DNA of 64,000 bases from Dyadobacter fermentans. GTDB lineage: Bacteria; Bacteroidota; Bacteroidia; Cytophagales; Spirosomataceae. Shown here in pieces: positions 53,361 through 63,260 of the stretch. Every line of letters starts with the position of its first letter. Within the stretch, counting starts at the first letter, position 1. Location: NCBI RefSeq assembly GCF_019924045.1, contig NZ_JAHXBN010000015.1:104558-168557 (forward strand), written 5' to 3'. The position numbers and the translations under genes are program-made. Under the pieces are notes generated by a model. That model saw only the letters and a program-made list of their open reading frames with translations, did no database searches and had not been told where the DNA came from.

Positions 53361-54635
53361 ATGCGCACGCTGCTCTTCTTCATCAGTATTGTAGCTCTGT
53401 CGGGCTGTTCGGCCTCCCACTATCTGAAACGCGAAATCGACCGCTCGGCGGTTCTCAGCCAGCAACATACGGGCGTTTCCATCGCGCGCGTCGGCGATCG
53501 GACATCGCTGGCTTCGTATCAGGACAATAAGTATTTCGTTCCGGCATCCAACACCAAACTATTCAGCTTTTACGCGGGCCTGTCGGCACTCGGCGACTCC
53601 ATTCCCGGCCTCGAATACCTCGAATGGGGTGAGTTATTGATCATCCGCGGGACCGGCGACCCTTCACTTTTACATCCCGATTTGCCGCACAGCAAGGTTT
53701 TCGACTTCCTGAAAGGCCGCAAAGACCAGATATTTTTTACGCCGTTCCATTTCGAAAATAAACGTTTCGGCCCCGGGTGGGCCTGGAGCGATTACAACGA
53801 CTACTACCAGCCCGAAGTGACCGCCATGCCCATTTACGGCAATATTGCACGTTTCAGAAGCACGCCTACGGGACAATACCGGGCCAATCCGCGCTTCTGG
53901 CAGAAAGCGATGGTACCGGACACCGCGGTTTCAGGGATTGAAAGAGAGGAATTGCAAAATGTATTTCACTACTCAAGACTATCAGGTTCACAGGTTGTTA
54001 CAAGGGACGTTCCCGTTCACATGACAGACCAGATAATGTTGCAGCTGTTGAGTGATACATTGAAAAAAGAGATCAAACTAATCAACATCCCGCTCGAAAT
54101 CGAATTGCAGACCGTCAACAGCATTCCTTCGGACTCGCTGTACGCACGCATGATGCAGGTAAGCGACAATATGCTGGCCGAGCAGCTCATGCTGCTTTAC
54201 GCCACTGCCAAAAAGCTGCCGCTGAGCACCGATAAAGCCATTGCGCATGCCATAGAGCACCATTTGGCCGATTTGCCCGATAAACCGGTATGGAAAGATG
54301 GCTCGGGATTGAGCCGTTACAACCTTTTCACCCCACGGACGATGGTGGCTTTGCTGCAAAAGATCTACGCGAAAGTACCGCAGGAAAGATTGTTTCAAAT
54401 ATTGCCGGCAGGAGGGAAGACCGGGACATTGAAGAACCTGTTCAAAGAGGAACCTCCCTTTATTTTTGCCAAAACGGGCAGTTTGAGCAATGTGTATAAC
54501 CTGAGCGGGTATTTGATTACGAAAAAAGGTAAAATACTGGCTTTCAGCTTCATGAATAACAATTTCACCAAACCGACCGCCGATGTGCGCAAGGAGGTAG
54601 AACGTATTCTGACCAGCGTCCGCAACAAATACTGA
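53361..54635 (+). CDS. dacB: D-Ala-D-Ala carboxypeptidase/endopeptidase, PBP4 (S13) type
   Basis: 424 residues. Lipobox LSGC (Cys 16), so anchored in the envelope. Active-site motifs in order: SxxK in PASNTKLFSF (S63/K66), SxN in SDNMLAEQL (about 270), and KTG in AGGKTGTLKNLF (about 353). A large insertion between SxxK and SxN is normal for PBP4. It removes terminal D-Ala and cleaves cross-links in peptidoglycan recycling. The gene ends 1 bp before the stop of the convergent gene at 54636. Confidence 0.9.
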   Translation: MRTLLFFISIVALSGCSASHYLKREIDRSAVLSQQHTGVSIARVGDRTSLASYQDNKYFVPASNTKLFSFYAGLSALGDSIPGLEYLEWGELLIIRGTGDPSLLHPDLPHSKVFDFLKGRKDQIFFTPFHFENKRFGPGWAWSDYNDYYQPEVTAMPIYGNIARFRSTPTGQYRANPRFWQKAMVPDTAVSGIEREELQNVFHYSRLSGSQVVTRDVPVHMTDQIMLQLLSDTLKKEIKLINIPLEIELQTVNSIPSDSLYARMMQVSDNMLAEQLMLLYATAKKLPLSTDKAIAHAIEHHLADLPDKPVWKDGSGLSRYNLFTPRTMVALLQKIYAKVPQERLFQILPAGGKTGTLKNLFKEEPPFIFAKTGSLSNVYNLSGYLITKKGKILAFSFMNNNFTKPTADVRKEVERILTSVRNKY

Positions 54636-56330
54636 TCATTCTTTTTCCTCCCAGGTACTTCCGGTGCAGTATAGGGTATTCCGCCCGTTTTTACGGACGA
54701 GCAGAAAAATCTGATAAATGCCTGGCTCGACATTAGCCTTGTGAAAGCTCGCGTTTACACCTTTATTGAAGTACATCCCACGACGGATAGTCGTTTTCAG
54801 GGGCACAGAAGCCTGGTTGGGTTGCGCTGCGTATACATGCTCCGTTGATTTCAGAATCACATATGCACCATCCGAATAGTCTTTTTCCGGTTTGAAGAAT
54901 TCCTGGTGAAAGCCTACCACAATATGGTCCCCAAGCTGCCCGACTTCATCCGGCGGATAAGTGCTGACGCAAGAAACCGAATCTGCCCGAGGGTTCCAGT
55001 TTTCAGCCAGCGGGTCGGAGGAGCGGTAATAAGAGCGGATTTTTTCAAAATGCTGCTGGTCCATCGAAAACATGCGGATACCCAGCCAATCGGCATTATA
55101 ACGCGCATTGAACTCCTGCGCAATAGCCGCCCGACGGCCATTTACGGCTTCGGCGAAGTTGCCGTGCAGCAATACGAGGTTCATGATAATGGCCGCCAGC
55201 AATATTCCCGGAGCAAGTTTTCTCCGGGTCACGTTTTGTACGACAGCCAAAAATCCGAAGTATAAGGAAATGCACCAGAGCGTCGAATACATCCGGTAAC
55301 GCCCTTTAAACATTCCTTCAAACGTATCTGTGGGAATGCGTTTGTATGTGAGGGCGAGGGCCGTAATACCCGTAAAAATCGCAATAGTGAGTGCAAAAAG
55401 GGCTGTCGGGTTTGTATAGCGTCCTTTCAGCCAGGTCGAATTCCAAAGTGGAATGTATTGGTTGCGGTATAAAACAAGCAATGCGGCGATCATAAGCATC
55501 CCCATCGCCACGGCGATGTACAATCCGGACGTGGGGGTACCATAAGCCGTAAGCGTCGCCCAGGAGCCGATAAACCCGAAGAAGCCGAAGAAACCTTCTT
55601 TTACCTGTTGTGGATTCGAGAAATCGAGGTTTTGAGTGATTGGGGTGAAGTCGATGAAATAAATGACTGCGATTACAAGCGTTGTCGCCAGTGTGATAAA
55701 GAATTGTTTGCGGTAACCTGCGAGCAAAAACAGCAGCCCGATCACAGGGAAAACCATCAATCCGTTGCCATAAGTAAACGTAGCCGCAACGGCGAAAAGC
55801 AGCGAAATGGCAATCCGCTCCGGCTTGTAAACCGCAAAGTAGAGGGCAGAAAGCACAAACAGGATCACCCCGAAATTGCAAAGCGAACTTACACCCCAGA
55901 AGATGTTTTCAAATGACTGGATATTGAACCACAGCCACATAACCGGCACAAAATACCATACCGAAAGCCTTAAATGCCGGAATGCGCAATAGAATATCCA
56001 CGCGCAAAGTGCCCAGCAGGTGTTTGCGATCATCATCGGCCAAACCAGGTTGACCGTGCCGAATGTGTTTTCCAGTAATAGAATTACCGAGCGGGAGAAC
56101 ACCAGCCGGTGCTCGGGAAAAAGCGTCGTGAGCAGCTTCCATTTACCCGCCAGATCGGCTTTCGAAAATTCGGGGATAATACCCAGGATGAGAATGTCGT
56201 CGAATGCTACATAATTGACATTCAACGCAATGACTTTGAATACCCAAATATAAATCAGCACGGGTACCAGGCCCAACAAGCATGCCAGCCAGCTTTTTTC
56301 TCTGACAAAACGGAGGAAAGATGAAAACAT
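54636..56330 (-). CDS. Polytopic membrane protein, possibly glycosyltransferase
   Basis: 564 residues. About ten to twelve membrane helices in the first 390 residues (LACLLGLVPVLIYIWVFKV, WFVPVMWLWF-like, FGVILFVLSALYFAV, LVIAVIYFIDF), with the early periplasmic sequence NVNYVAFDDILILG placing acidic residues in the loop where membrane glycosyltransferases carry a catalytic Asp. The C-terminal 170 residues are soluble and beta-rich. No diagnostic motif. GT-C fold is only a guess. Confidence 0.55.
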   Translation of the reverse strand: MFSSFLRFVREKSWLACLLGLVPVLIYIWVFKVIALNVNYVAFDDILILGIIPEFSKADLAGKWKLLTTLFPEHRLVFSRSVILLLENTFGTVNLVWPMMIANTCWALCAWIFYCAFRHLRLSVWYFVPVMWLWFNIQSFENIFWGVSSLCNFGVILFVLSALYFAVYKPERIAISLLFAVAATFTYGNGLMVFPVIGLLFLLAGYRKQFFITLATTLVIAVIYFIDFTPITQNLDFSNPQQVKEGFFGFFGFIGSWATLTAYGTPTSGLYIAVAMGMLMIAALLVLYRNQYIPLWNSTWLKGRYTNPTALFALTIAIFTGITALALTYKRIPTDTFEGMFKGRYRMYSTLWCISLYFGFLAVVQNVTRRKLAPGILLAAIIMNLVLLHGNFAEAVNGRRAAIAQEFNARYNADWLGIRMFSMDQQHFEKIRSYYRSSDPLAENWNPRADSVSCVSTYPPDEVGQLGDHIVVGFHQEFFKPEKDYSDGAYVILKSTEHVYAAQPNQASVPLKTTIRRGMYFNKGVNASFHKANVEPGIYQIFLLVRKNGRNTLYCTGSTWEEKE

Positions 56331-56376
56331 GCGTGCTAATTAAGCAGGTGAGGCGTGATTTTCAACCATGCGCTGC

Positions 56377-57393
56377 CTAATTTTCGGTTTCCTCCTCTTC
56401 AGCGGAGGCGCGGGGATCTTTGGTATGATCGTAGACTAATTTGCCTTTATCGTCCCATTCCCTCAGGATGAATGGCTCGAAATCCTCGTCCCAGGCAGTT
56501 TTCGGATATTGAATTTCTTTCTTGCGCTGGCGGCGGAACTGGTAGTATTCCACCCAACGGCCTACTTTTTTACCCGAATCATATTTTCCATTCGCGGCGA
56601 GCTGGCCTTCCTTATAAAATTGCAGGTATTCGCCCTCCACCTCTCCGAATGCAACCGGCATTACTTCCTTCACTTGCGTATGCGCGGAGTCGTAGTAGGT
56701 AATGCGCGATTCGGCGGGGAATCCCCGGTTCCAGACAGCCTTGTCGATCAGGTTATATTTGGTATCATATTTCACCCAGCGGCCGTCTTTTACACCCATG
56801 TAATAGTAGCCTTCCTCGATCAGGTTTTCTCCGCTATACTTTTTATAAGAGCCGTGGAGTGGCAATGCCTGTGTCTTGTCTTTGATCACCGAAGAGCTCA
56901 GTTTTCTCGATTTCTTGTCGTACCAGCGCGTTTCGGTAGCCCGCACGTACTCGTTCAACGGCTTATATTCTTTCAATACATGGAAATTCTCCACCGTAGC
57001 GCGGTCGCCGCTGCCGTATTTAACAGACATGCTCTGCATAGGAATGCCCTCATATTGTACTTTGGCAAGACGCGCCTTTTCCTTTTTCGCTTTGCGGTCT
57101 TTTTTCTGGCTCTTATATTCCTTCACCCGGAGCCCCAGGTCGGGGATCGTTTCTCCGAACAGGGTGGAAAGGTTGGTGGATTTGCCCTTACCGCCCGGCA
57201 CCGAGGCGCCAACCACCGGATCCAGGCCCGAAACGAACGATTTCAGATCATTGGAACGTGCTGCAGTATCCTTTTTCACCTGCTCTTTGGGCAGCCACGA
57301 CGGGGGCGAGGTATCCTTTTGGCCATTCTGAGCCGAAACGGAAACCGACAGACAGATTGAAAAAAAGCCGCAGACCAGTGCTACTCTTTGCAT
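56377..57393 (-). CDS. Secreted protein with MORN/YwqK-like repeats
   Basis: 338 residues with a signal peptide (VALVCGFFSICLSVSVSA-Q). A basic helical N-terminal part (residues 80-110, KSQKKDRKAKKEKARLA) precedes repeats of the NGxYxxGxxxGxWxxY type (YYYMGVKDGRWVKYDTKYN, AANGKYDSGKKVGRWVEYYQ) as in MORN-like or YwqK antitoxin-family proteins. Each unit is a beta-hairpin. The C-terminus is acidic. Function unknown; diverges from the GDP-fucose synthase gene. Confidence 0.72.
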   Translation of the reverse strand: MQRVALVCGFFSICLSVSVSAQNGQKDTSPPSWLPKEQVKKDTAARSNDLKSFVSGLDPVVGASVPGGKGKSTNLSTLFGETIPDLGLRVKEYKSQKKDRKAKKEKARLAKVQYEGIPMQSMSVKYGSGDRATVENFHVLKEYKPLNEYVRATETRWYDKKSRKLSSSVIKDKTQALPLHGSYKKYSGENLIEEGYYYMGVKDGRWVKYDTKYNLIDKAVWNRGFPAESRITYYDSAHTQVKEVMPVAFGEVEGEYLQFYKEGQLAANGKYDSGKKVGRWVEYYQFRRQRKKEIQYPKTAWDEDFEPFILREWDDKGKLVYDHTKDPRASAEEEETEN

Positions 57394-57425
57394 GTATATA
57401 GGATTTTTCTTCAGGGCAAGATTGT

Positions 57426-57433
57426 TACTTTTG
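57426..57433 (+). promoter_or_regulatory. -7 box of the GDP-fucose synthase gene
   Basis: TACTTTTG is a full TAnnTTTG. A T run at 57404-57407 is the only -33 candidate at 18 bp, a poor match. The leader to the GTG start would be about 47 nt. Confidence 0.5.
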
Positions 57434-57486
57434 TAACGAATTGGTTTTTTCTATATTGATTTCCAAGACAAATTTAAAAAAACACC

Positions 57487-58428
57487 GTGGAAAAAAGCGC
57501 TAAAATTTATATTGCCGGGCATAGGGGAATGGTTGGATCCGCTATTCTCAGAAAATTGGAAAAAGAAGGTTTCCACAACATTATCACCAGAACTTCATCG
57601 GAGCTTGATCTCCGCAATCAGGCTGATGTGCGGGCATTTTTTGAAGCGGAACGTCCGGAATATATCTTTTTGGCCGCTGCCAAAGTAGGCGGCATTATGG
57701 CAAACAATATTTACCGCGCAGAGTTCCTGAACGATAATCTGCTCATTCAGAACAACGTAATCGACAGCGCGTACCGCACCGATGCCAAAAAGCTCATGTT
57801 CCTCGGATCGAGCTGCATTTATCCCAAGCTGGCGCCGCAGCCTTTGCAGGAAGATTCACTGCTAACAGGCCTTTTGGAACCCACTAATGAACCTTACGCA
57901 ATCGCAAAAATTGCGGGAATTAAAATGTGTGAAGCTTACCGCTCCCAATATGGCTGCAATTTCATTTCGGTGATGCCTACCAATTTGTACGGACCGAACG
58001 ATAATTACGATCTGAATAATTCGCACGTGTTACCGGCGATGATCCGCAAATTTCACGAGGCAAAAGAGGATGGAAAGCCATTTGTAGAGCTGTGGGGTAC
58101 AGGATCGCCGCTCCGCGAGTTCCTGCACGCCGACGATCTGGCTGCCGCTTGTTACTACCTAATGCAAAATTACAACGAGGCCGGCTTCCTGAATGTAGGT
58201 GTTGGTGCGGATGTTACCATTAAGCATCTGGCAGAAATGATCCGCCAAGTGGTAGGATATGAAGGAGAAATCAAATGGAATACCGATAAACCGGACGGTA
58301 CGCCGCGGAAACTAATGGACGTAAGCAAGCTGCACGCATTGGGCTGGAAGCACACGATCGACCTCGAAGAAGGTATTACCCGGACTTACCAGGATTTTCT
58401 CGAAAAAATAGAAACATATGCCGTGTAA
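57487..58428 (+). CDS. fcl: GDP-L-fucose synthase
   Basis: 313 residues with a GTG start. NADP-binding [10 protein letters not shown] (about 9-18), SDR catalytic triad in LGSSCIYPK (Ser) and [15 protein letters not shown] (Tyr-x3-Lys), and the substrate loop [12 protein letters not shown]. It converts GDP-4-keto-6-deoxymannose to GDP-L-fucose for surface polysaccharides. The dehydratase gmd is not in the window. The GTG codon lies in a run of A-rich sequence; no ATG upstream fits. Confidence 0.95.
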   Translation: MEKSAKIYIAGHRGMVGSAILRKLEKEGFHNIITRTSSELDLRNQADVRAFFEAERPEYIFLAAAKVGGIMANNIYRAEFLNDNLLIQNNVIDSAYRTDAKKLMFLGSSCIYPKLAPQPLQEDSLLTGLLEPTNEPYAIAKIAGIKMCEAYRSQYGCNFISVMPTNLYGPNDNYDLNNSHVLPAMIRKFHEAKEDGKPFVELWGTGSPLREFLHADDLAAACYYLMQNYNEAGFLNVGVGADVTIKHLAEMIRQVVGYEGEIKWNTDKPDGTPRKLMDVSKLHALGWKHTIDLEEGITRTYQDFLEKIETYAV

Positions 58429-58559
58429 CCGGTATTGGAACAACGGGTTACATTTGGTATAGCCTAATATTTCAATACTAAAATCCTATTTCACCCACGA
58501 TAATTCTATTTTTAGACAAAATTTCAGTATAATATTACAAGGATCTTCGGGAAACTAAT

Positions 58560-58567
58560 TAGTTTTG
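58560..58567 (+). promoter_or_regulatory. -7 box of the Lrp/AsnC gene
   Basis: TAGTTTTG matches TAnnTTTG. No convincing -33 box at 18-20 bp. The ATG is 48 bp downstream. The remaining 58429-58614 gap shows no gene. Confidence 0.45.
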
Positions 58568-58614
58568 CGCCGTACCCTAAATGGGCACGTCATATAAACC
58601 TTAGTCATAGAGAA

Positions 58615-59088
58615 ATGTCGGCCATTATTAAGTTAGATCAGATAGACCGCAAAGTACTGGAGATTTTACAAACGAACGCGAAGATAACCAACGCTCAACT
58701 TTCCAAAGAAATAGGGCTTTCACCCGCTCCCACGCTGGAACGTGTGAAAAAACTGGAACAATCGGGGATTATCAAAAGTTACCACGCACAGCTTGAACCT
58801 GAGAAGGTAGGATTGGGCGTAAGCACTTTTGTCCAGATTTCACTGGTAGGGCACCGTAAGGCAGTTACGGAGTCATTTGTTGAGAAAATTCACGCAATTC
58901 CCGAAGTTATTGAATGTCACCACATTACAGGAACGGGCGATTTTCTGCTTCGTGTAATTTCCAAAGACATCAGCACCTACCAGAAGCTGATGCTCGAAAA
59001 AATCAATGAGATCGAAGAGGTTGCCAGCACACAAACGATGGTAATCCTGTCGACTTTCAAAGAAAGCAAAGTACTACCGATACCATGA
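58615..59088 (+). CDS. Lrp/AsnC family transcriptional regulator
   Basis: 157 residues. N-terminal winged HTH (LDQIDRKVLEILQTNAKITN, then LSKEIGLSPAPTLERVKKLE, about 6-50), then the RAM ligand domain (VQISLVGHRKAVTESFVEKI and CHHITGTGDFLLRVISKDIS). It controls amino-acid metabolism genes in response to small ligands; the effector is unknown. Length is typical. Isolated; followed by an inverted-word element and a terminator. Confidence 0.93.
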   Translation: MSAIIKLDQIDRKVLEILQTNAKITNAQLSKEIGLSPAPTLERVKKLEQSGIIKSYHAQLEPEKVGLGVSTFVQISLVGHRKAVTESFVEKIHAIPEVIECHHITGTGDFLLRVISKDISTYQKLMLEKINEIEEVASTQTMVILSTFKESKVLPIP

Positions 59089-59103
59089 TGTCAGGAGTTT
59101 AAG

Positions 59104-59151
59104 GTTCAGAGTCTAAGGTTGAAAGTTCTTATAAACTTTAGACTCATGAAC
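59104..59151. repeat. Inverted words related to the atpD-atpC hairpin
   Basis: GTTCAGAGTCTAAGGTT (59104-59120) pairs with AACTTTAGACTCATGAAC (59134-59151) with a one-base bulge and one wobble; the loop is 13 nt. GTTCATGAGT and TAGACTCAT words are shared with 31047-31119, so both belong to one family. Confidence 0.65.
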
Positions 59152-59157
59152 TCAAAT

Positions 59158-59191
59158 AAAAAATGGTCGGAAGCAATTCCGACCATTTTTT
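59158..59191. terminator. Bidirectional terminator between Lrp and DUF4301 genes
   Basis: AAAAAATGGTCGGAA (59158-59172) and TTCCGACCATTTTTT (59177-59191) pair perfectly over 15 bp with a GCAA loop. A run and T run serve both strands. Confidence 0.94.
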
Positions 59192-59210
59192 ATTTGGTAT
59201 GCATTCAAAC

Positions 59211-60707
59211 CTATTGGTGCTGCTCGCGAAGCAGGTCATTCACCGTTTTCACGGGGTTGAAAGTGATCAGCGGCACCTCTACGAAAAGCGTGTTCCAGTC
59301 GGCCATCGAGCCATTCCACAAGCCTGGGAGCTCCTGCGCCTTCAGTTCCTTTCCATCTTTGGATTTGCCTGTAATAAAGCCGGTTAGCGGATCGCGGAAT
59401 TTTTTCAGATCGTACAATTCACCTTTCTTGTTCTTCACCGCACACACCAGGTCTACCGGGTTGAAGTGCGTCGAGTTCTTGAAAATGCTGTTCTGGTCGG
59501 CATTATCGACATCCACCTGCGCCGATTCCACGATTTGCAGCGACGAAGACCCATCGGCGTTCTCAGCCCAGAAAGGTCCGCCGCCCGGCTCACCCTGATT
59601 TTTCACCATCCCGCATGCGCGCAAAGGGCGATCCAGCTTTCCTACAAAATATTCTTTCTTCTTTTCGTCGCTCCACGATTCAAAACCTGCCGGCGGAATC
59701 ACGCAAAGTTCATTGCGGAAAAAGCCGTCGAGTTCTGCGAGCAATGCCGCATCCGCGTTTCCGGCGAGCTTATCGAGGTAACCGAAGATTCTCTTCTGAT
59801 ATCTCAAAACGATACCCGCCAACGCCTTTTTATAGGTAATCGTGTCCCCTTTAATGCGGTCAGGAACGACGTTATCAATGTTTTTAATGAAAATAATGTC
59901 CGCATCGAGCTGCCCGAGGTTTTCGAGCAATGCACCGTGACCGGCAGGGCGGAATAACAACGAATTGTCTTTTTCACGGAAAGGCGTGTTATCGAGATTC
60001 ACCGCGATGGTGTCCGTCGAGCTTTTTTGTTCCGAGAAAGAAACAATATAGCGAACGCCGTATTGCGTCTGATAGCTTGGCAGCACTTCCACTACGAGTT
60101 TTTCAAACTTATCGCGGTGCTCCGGAGAAACCGTGAAGTGGATCTGCACATTGCTGCCTGCATTCGCATATTTGGCGCCTTCTACCAAATGTTCTTCCAG
60201 CGGCGTCCGTGAACGCTCGGTGTAGTTGTGAAATTTCAGCAAGCCTTTCGGCAACTCTCCGTAGCCTAATCCCTTGGCAGTAAGAAAGTAAGAAGCTATC
60301 GTCTTTTCATCGGCAGACTCAATTTCGTAACCATCTGCCGCCAGAGACGTTTTCAGATCTTCGTAGAATGCGAAATCTTTCAGTTTTGCAAAGAACTCGT
60401 CTACCGATTTGTCCTTCTTGTCTTCCTGCAAAAAGCCGAAAAGTGATTTGAACATTCGTGTAGCCGCACCCGAAGCCGGTACGAATTTTAAAAGTGCAAT
60501 TTCCCCATCGGCGGCACTTTTATCGAACTCACTGATTACCTGTGCGATCTCTTCGTCCGTAAGCCTGATAATACCGTCGCCCACCGTGGCCGCCTTTGAC
60601 AATTGCAAAAACGGAAAGCCCTTTTCAAAATAGCGGACTTGTTCTTCCACCACGCTTAAATCGCTTCCTCTTTCCTTTATCTGTTGAATATCGTTTTCAA
60701 TAAACAT
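59211..60707 (-). CDS. DUF4301 family protein
   Basis: 498 residues, cytoplasmic. LKFVPASGAATRMFKSLFGF (about 94-113) and the GAATRM element, RFLIVPPAGFESW-like C-terminal half and the central AGHGALLENLGQLDADIIFI segment match DUF4301, a family of sugar-nucleotidyltransferase-like fold. The glycine-rich SGAATR and the DADIIFIKNIDNVVPD acid residues fit a nucleotide-binding site. Reaction unknown. Convergent with Lrp; the leading gene of its own unit. Confidence 0.8.
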   Translation of the reverse strand: MFIENDIQQIKERGSDLSVVEEQVRYFEKGFPFLQLSKAATVGDGIIRLTDEEIAQVISEFDKSAADGEIALLKFVPASGAATRMFKSLFGFLQEDKKDKSVDEFFAKLKDFAFYEDLKTSLAADGYEIESADEKTIASYFLTAKGLGYGELPKGLLKFHNYTERSRTPLEEHLVEGAKYANAGSNVQIHFTVSPEHRDKFEKLVVEVLPSYQTQYGVRYIVSFSEQKSSTDTIAVNLDNTPFREKDNSLLFRPAGHGALLENLGQLDADIIFIKNIDNVVPDRIKGDTITYKKALAGIVLRYQKRIFGYLDKLAGNADAALLAELDGFFRNELCVIPPAGFESWSDEKKKEYFVGKLDRPLRACGMVKNQGEPGGGPFWAENADGSSSLQIVESAQVDVDNADQNSIFKNSTHFNPVDLVCAVKNKKGELYDLKKFRDPLTGFITGKSKDGKELKAQELPGLWNGSMADWNTLFVEVPLITFNPVKTVNDLLREQHQ

Positions 60708-60795
60708 AATGTATGGTTTTAATCAGTGAAGTTTAGGGTAAGATTTATTACAAAAAAGCCTGGAATTTTAACAATTTCATCAATTTTTCCCGCAT

Positions 60796-63081
60796 TTATT
60801 TCAGCACCCGCAACTTGGCGAAGCTGAGAAGCAGCGTTTTTTCACCCACGAGGTCAAACTTGACCGTCGCTTTTCTATCGGTACCATTGACGTCCATTTT
60901 GGTCACCACCCCGAAGCCGAATTTCAAATGTTCTACCTTGTCGCCTTCCGCAAGGTCGAATGTATCCGTCGGGACAAAATCGGCGGACGGCACGTGGCTC
61001 GTGGCAGCCGTAGCGACCGGCCTGGCCTCTGTTTTCCGTTGTACCAGGTTGCGCGCGAAAGTCGTTACAGGAGGTGTAGTATCGCGCTCCAACGCACTCT
61101 GCACCATTCTGTTGACGTTCAGATACTTCTGATCTACTTCCAGCAGAAAACGGCTCGGTTCGCACATTTTCAGGCGGCCCCATTGGTACCTGCTTTCGGC
61201 GTAAGAGAATGACAATTTCTTTTCCGCGCGTGTGATCGCCACGTAGAAAAGCCTTCTTTCTTCCTCCAAATCCTGCCGGCTTTCCAGCATCATCTGGCTG
61301 GGGAAAAGGTCTTCTTCCAGCCCCACAATGAATACATTCCTGAATTCCAGACCCTTCGCCGAGTGGATCGTCATCATCGTCACACGGTCGTGGTCGTTAT
61401 TATCGTCCGGCTCGTCGGCATTGGTTAATAAGGACACCGATTGAAGGAATGCGCTCAGCGTTTTGTCCTCCGTTTCGTCGCTATCGACAAACTCCTTGAT
61501 ACCATTCAGCAATTCCTGCACGTTTTCGTAGCGCGAAAGACCTTCTACGGTCTTATCCTCATACAACTCCCGCAGAATTCCGGAGGTTTTGGCAATATGG
61601 GACGAAATTTCGTAGGCATCCTTGCCCTCTTCCACCAGGATTTTGAAACTCTTGATCAGCGTAGCGAACCCTTCGATAGGAGCGATAGAGCGCCCGGAAC
61701 CAAATTGGTTGATATTCGCCACGACATCCCAGATCGCCACATTATTTTCAGAAGCTGTTACCGCGATTTTGGCTACGGTCGTATCACCAATGCCTCTTTT
61801 GGGTAAATTAATGATCCGTTTGAAAGCTTCTTCATCCCGCTGGTTCACTGTAAACCGGAGATATGCGAGCAAATCCTTGATTTCTTTCCTTTGGTAGAAT
61901 GACTGACCGCCGACAATGCGGTATTTAATGCCGAGTTTCCGCAGGGCTTCTTCAAAGGAGCGGGACTGGGCATTGGTACGGTACAAAATCGCAAAGTTCT
62001 CATTACGAAGCGATTTCTGCATTTTCTCTTCAAAAATCGCCGTGGCCACCAACCGGCCTTCCTCATTATCCGAGCCGGCTTTGATCACGTCGATCAGCGA
62101 GCCTTCCTCATTGGAAGTGAAAGTATGCTTTTCGAGCTGCGACTTGTTCCGGGCAATCACCGAGTTGGCCGCATTCACGATCGTGCTTGTCGAGCGGTAG
62201 TTTTGTTCCAGCTTGATCACGCGCACATCCGGGAAGTCCTTTTCGAAATTGAGGATGTTCTCGATATTCGCGCCGCGGAATGCGTAAATACTCTGCGCAT
62301 CGTCACCCACCACAACGATATTCCGGTGCACAGCCGATAACTTTCTGGTAATGAGGTATTGGGAAACGTTCGTATCCTGAAACTCATCTACCATCACATG
62401 CTGGAATTTGTGCTGGTACTTATATAATACGTCGGGGAAATCGCGGAAAAGGACGTTGGTATTGAAAAGCAGGTCGTCGAAATCCATGGCATTGGCCTGG
62501 AAGCAGCGTGTTGCGTACGTTTTGTACAGCCTGCCGATCTCCTTCATTTTCGCCGCATCGTCGTCGGCCTGGATCACTGCATTATTAATGTAATCGTCAG
62601 GCGAAATGAGCCGGTTCTTCGCTCCGGAGATCCGGTTGAAAACTACATTGGCCTTGTAAACCTTGTCGTCGAGGTTATATTCTTTAATGATACTCCTTAA
62701 TAATGACTTCGAATCGTCGGTATCATATATAGAGAAATCGCTGGTATAGCCCAGGTAGCGGGCCTCGATGCGGAGTATTTTGGCAAAAACAGAGTGGAAA
62801 GTACCCATCCAGATGTTCCGTGCCTCGGTACCGACAGCGCCTTCGATCCGGCTGCGCATTTCGCCGGAAGCTTTATTGGTAAATGTGAGGGACAAAATGC
62901 GGAACGGATCGACACCCGTCTCAATCAACCGTGCAATGCGGTAGGTAAGTACCCTGGTTTTCCCTGAACCCGCGCCCGCAATGATCATCAAAGGGCCATT
63001 TCCGTGCAGCACAGCCTCCCGTTGGGGCTCATTCAAGGTCGAGAGATAATCGTTGTGGTTCAAAGTTGTATGCTTTTCCAA
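60796..63081 (-). CDS. pcrA: UvrD/PcrA-type DNA helicase
   Basis: 761 residues, superfamily 1A 3'-5' helicase for excision repair and conflict clearing. Walker A AGAGSGKTRVLTYR (about 36-49), motif II MVDEFQDTNVSQY, motif III GDDAQSIYAFRGANI, motif IV LEQNYRSTSTIVNAAN, motif V MMTIHSAKGLEFRNVFIVGL and motif VI RRLFYVAITRAEKKL. The C-terminal region (VEHLKFGFGVVTKMDVNGTD) is the PcrA-type Tudor-like domain. Length is usual. Starts with MEKHTTLNHNDYL after an AT-rich gap. Confidence 0.96.
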   Translation of the reverse strand: MEKHTTLNHNDYLSTLNEPQREAVLHGNGPLMIIAGAGSGKTRVLTYRIARLIETGVDPFRILSLTFTNKASGEMRSRIEGAVGTEARNIWMGTFHSVFAKILRIEARYLGYTSDFSIYDTDDSKSLLRSIIKEYNLDDKVYKANVVFNRISGAKNRLISPDDYINNAVIQADDDAAKMKEIGRLYKTYATRCFQANAMDFDDLLFNTNVLFRDFPDVLYKYQHKFQHVMVDEFQDTNVSQYLITRKLSAVHRNIVVVGDDAQSIYAFRGANIENILNFEKDFPDVRVIKLEQNYRSTSTIVNAANSVIARNKSQLEKHTFTSNEEGSLIDVIKAGSDNEEGRLVATAIFEEKMQKSLRNENFAILYRTNAQSRSFEEALRKLGIKYRIVGGQSFYQRKEIKDLLAYLRFTVNQRDEEAFKRIINLPKRGIGDTTVAKIAVTASENNVAIWDVVANINQFGSGRSIAPIEGFATLIKSFKILVEEGKDAYEISSHIAKTSGILRELYEDKTVEGLSRYENVQELLNGIKEFVDSDETEDKTLSAFLQSVSLLTNADEPDDNNDHDRVTMMTIHSAKGLEFRNVFIVGLEEDLFPSQMMLESRQDLEEERRLFYVAITRAEKKLSFSYAESRYQWGRLKMCEPSRFLLEVDQKYLNVNRMVQSALERDTTPPVTTFARNLVQRKTEARPVATAATSHVPSADFVPTDTFDLAEGDKVEHLKFGFGVVTKMDVNGTDRKATVKFDLVGEKTLLLSFAKLRVLK

Positions 63082-63260
63082 TTACTTATAATATATAGCA
63101 AAAGCCAAAGTTAGGAAAAACCGTCAAAAGCATCCTGAATCTGTGGGCTTGTAAGAGAGGCCCTTCCTAAATATTATTCCGCGATCAGAACATAAGGTGT
63201 GCATTGTTGGTTAATTAGCAACAATTTCAGAACTCATCATATATATAGGGCATCGCCCGC

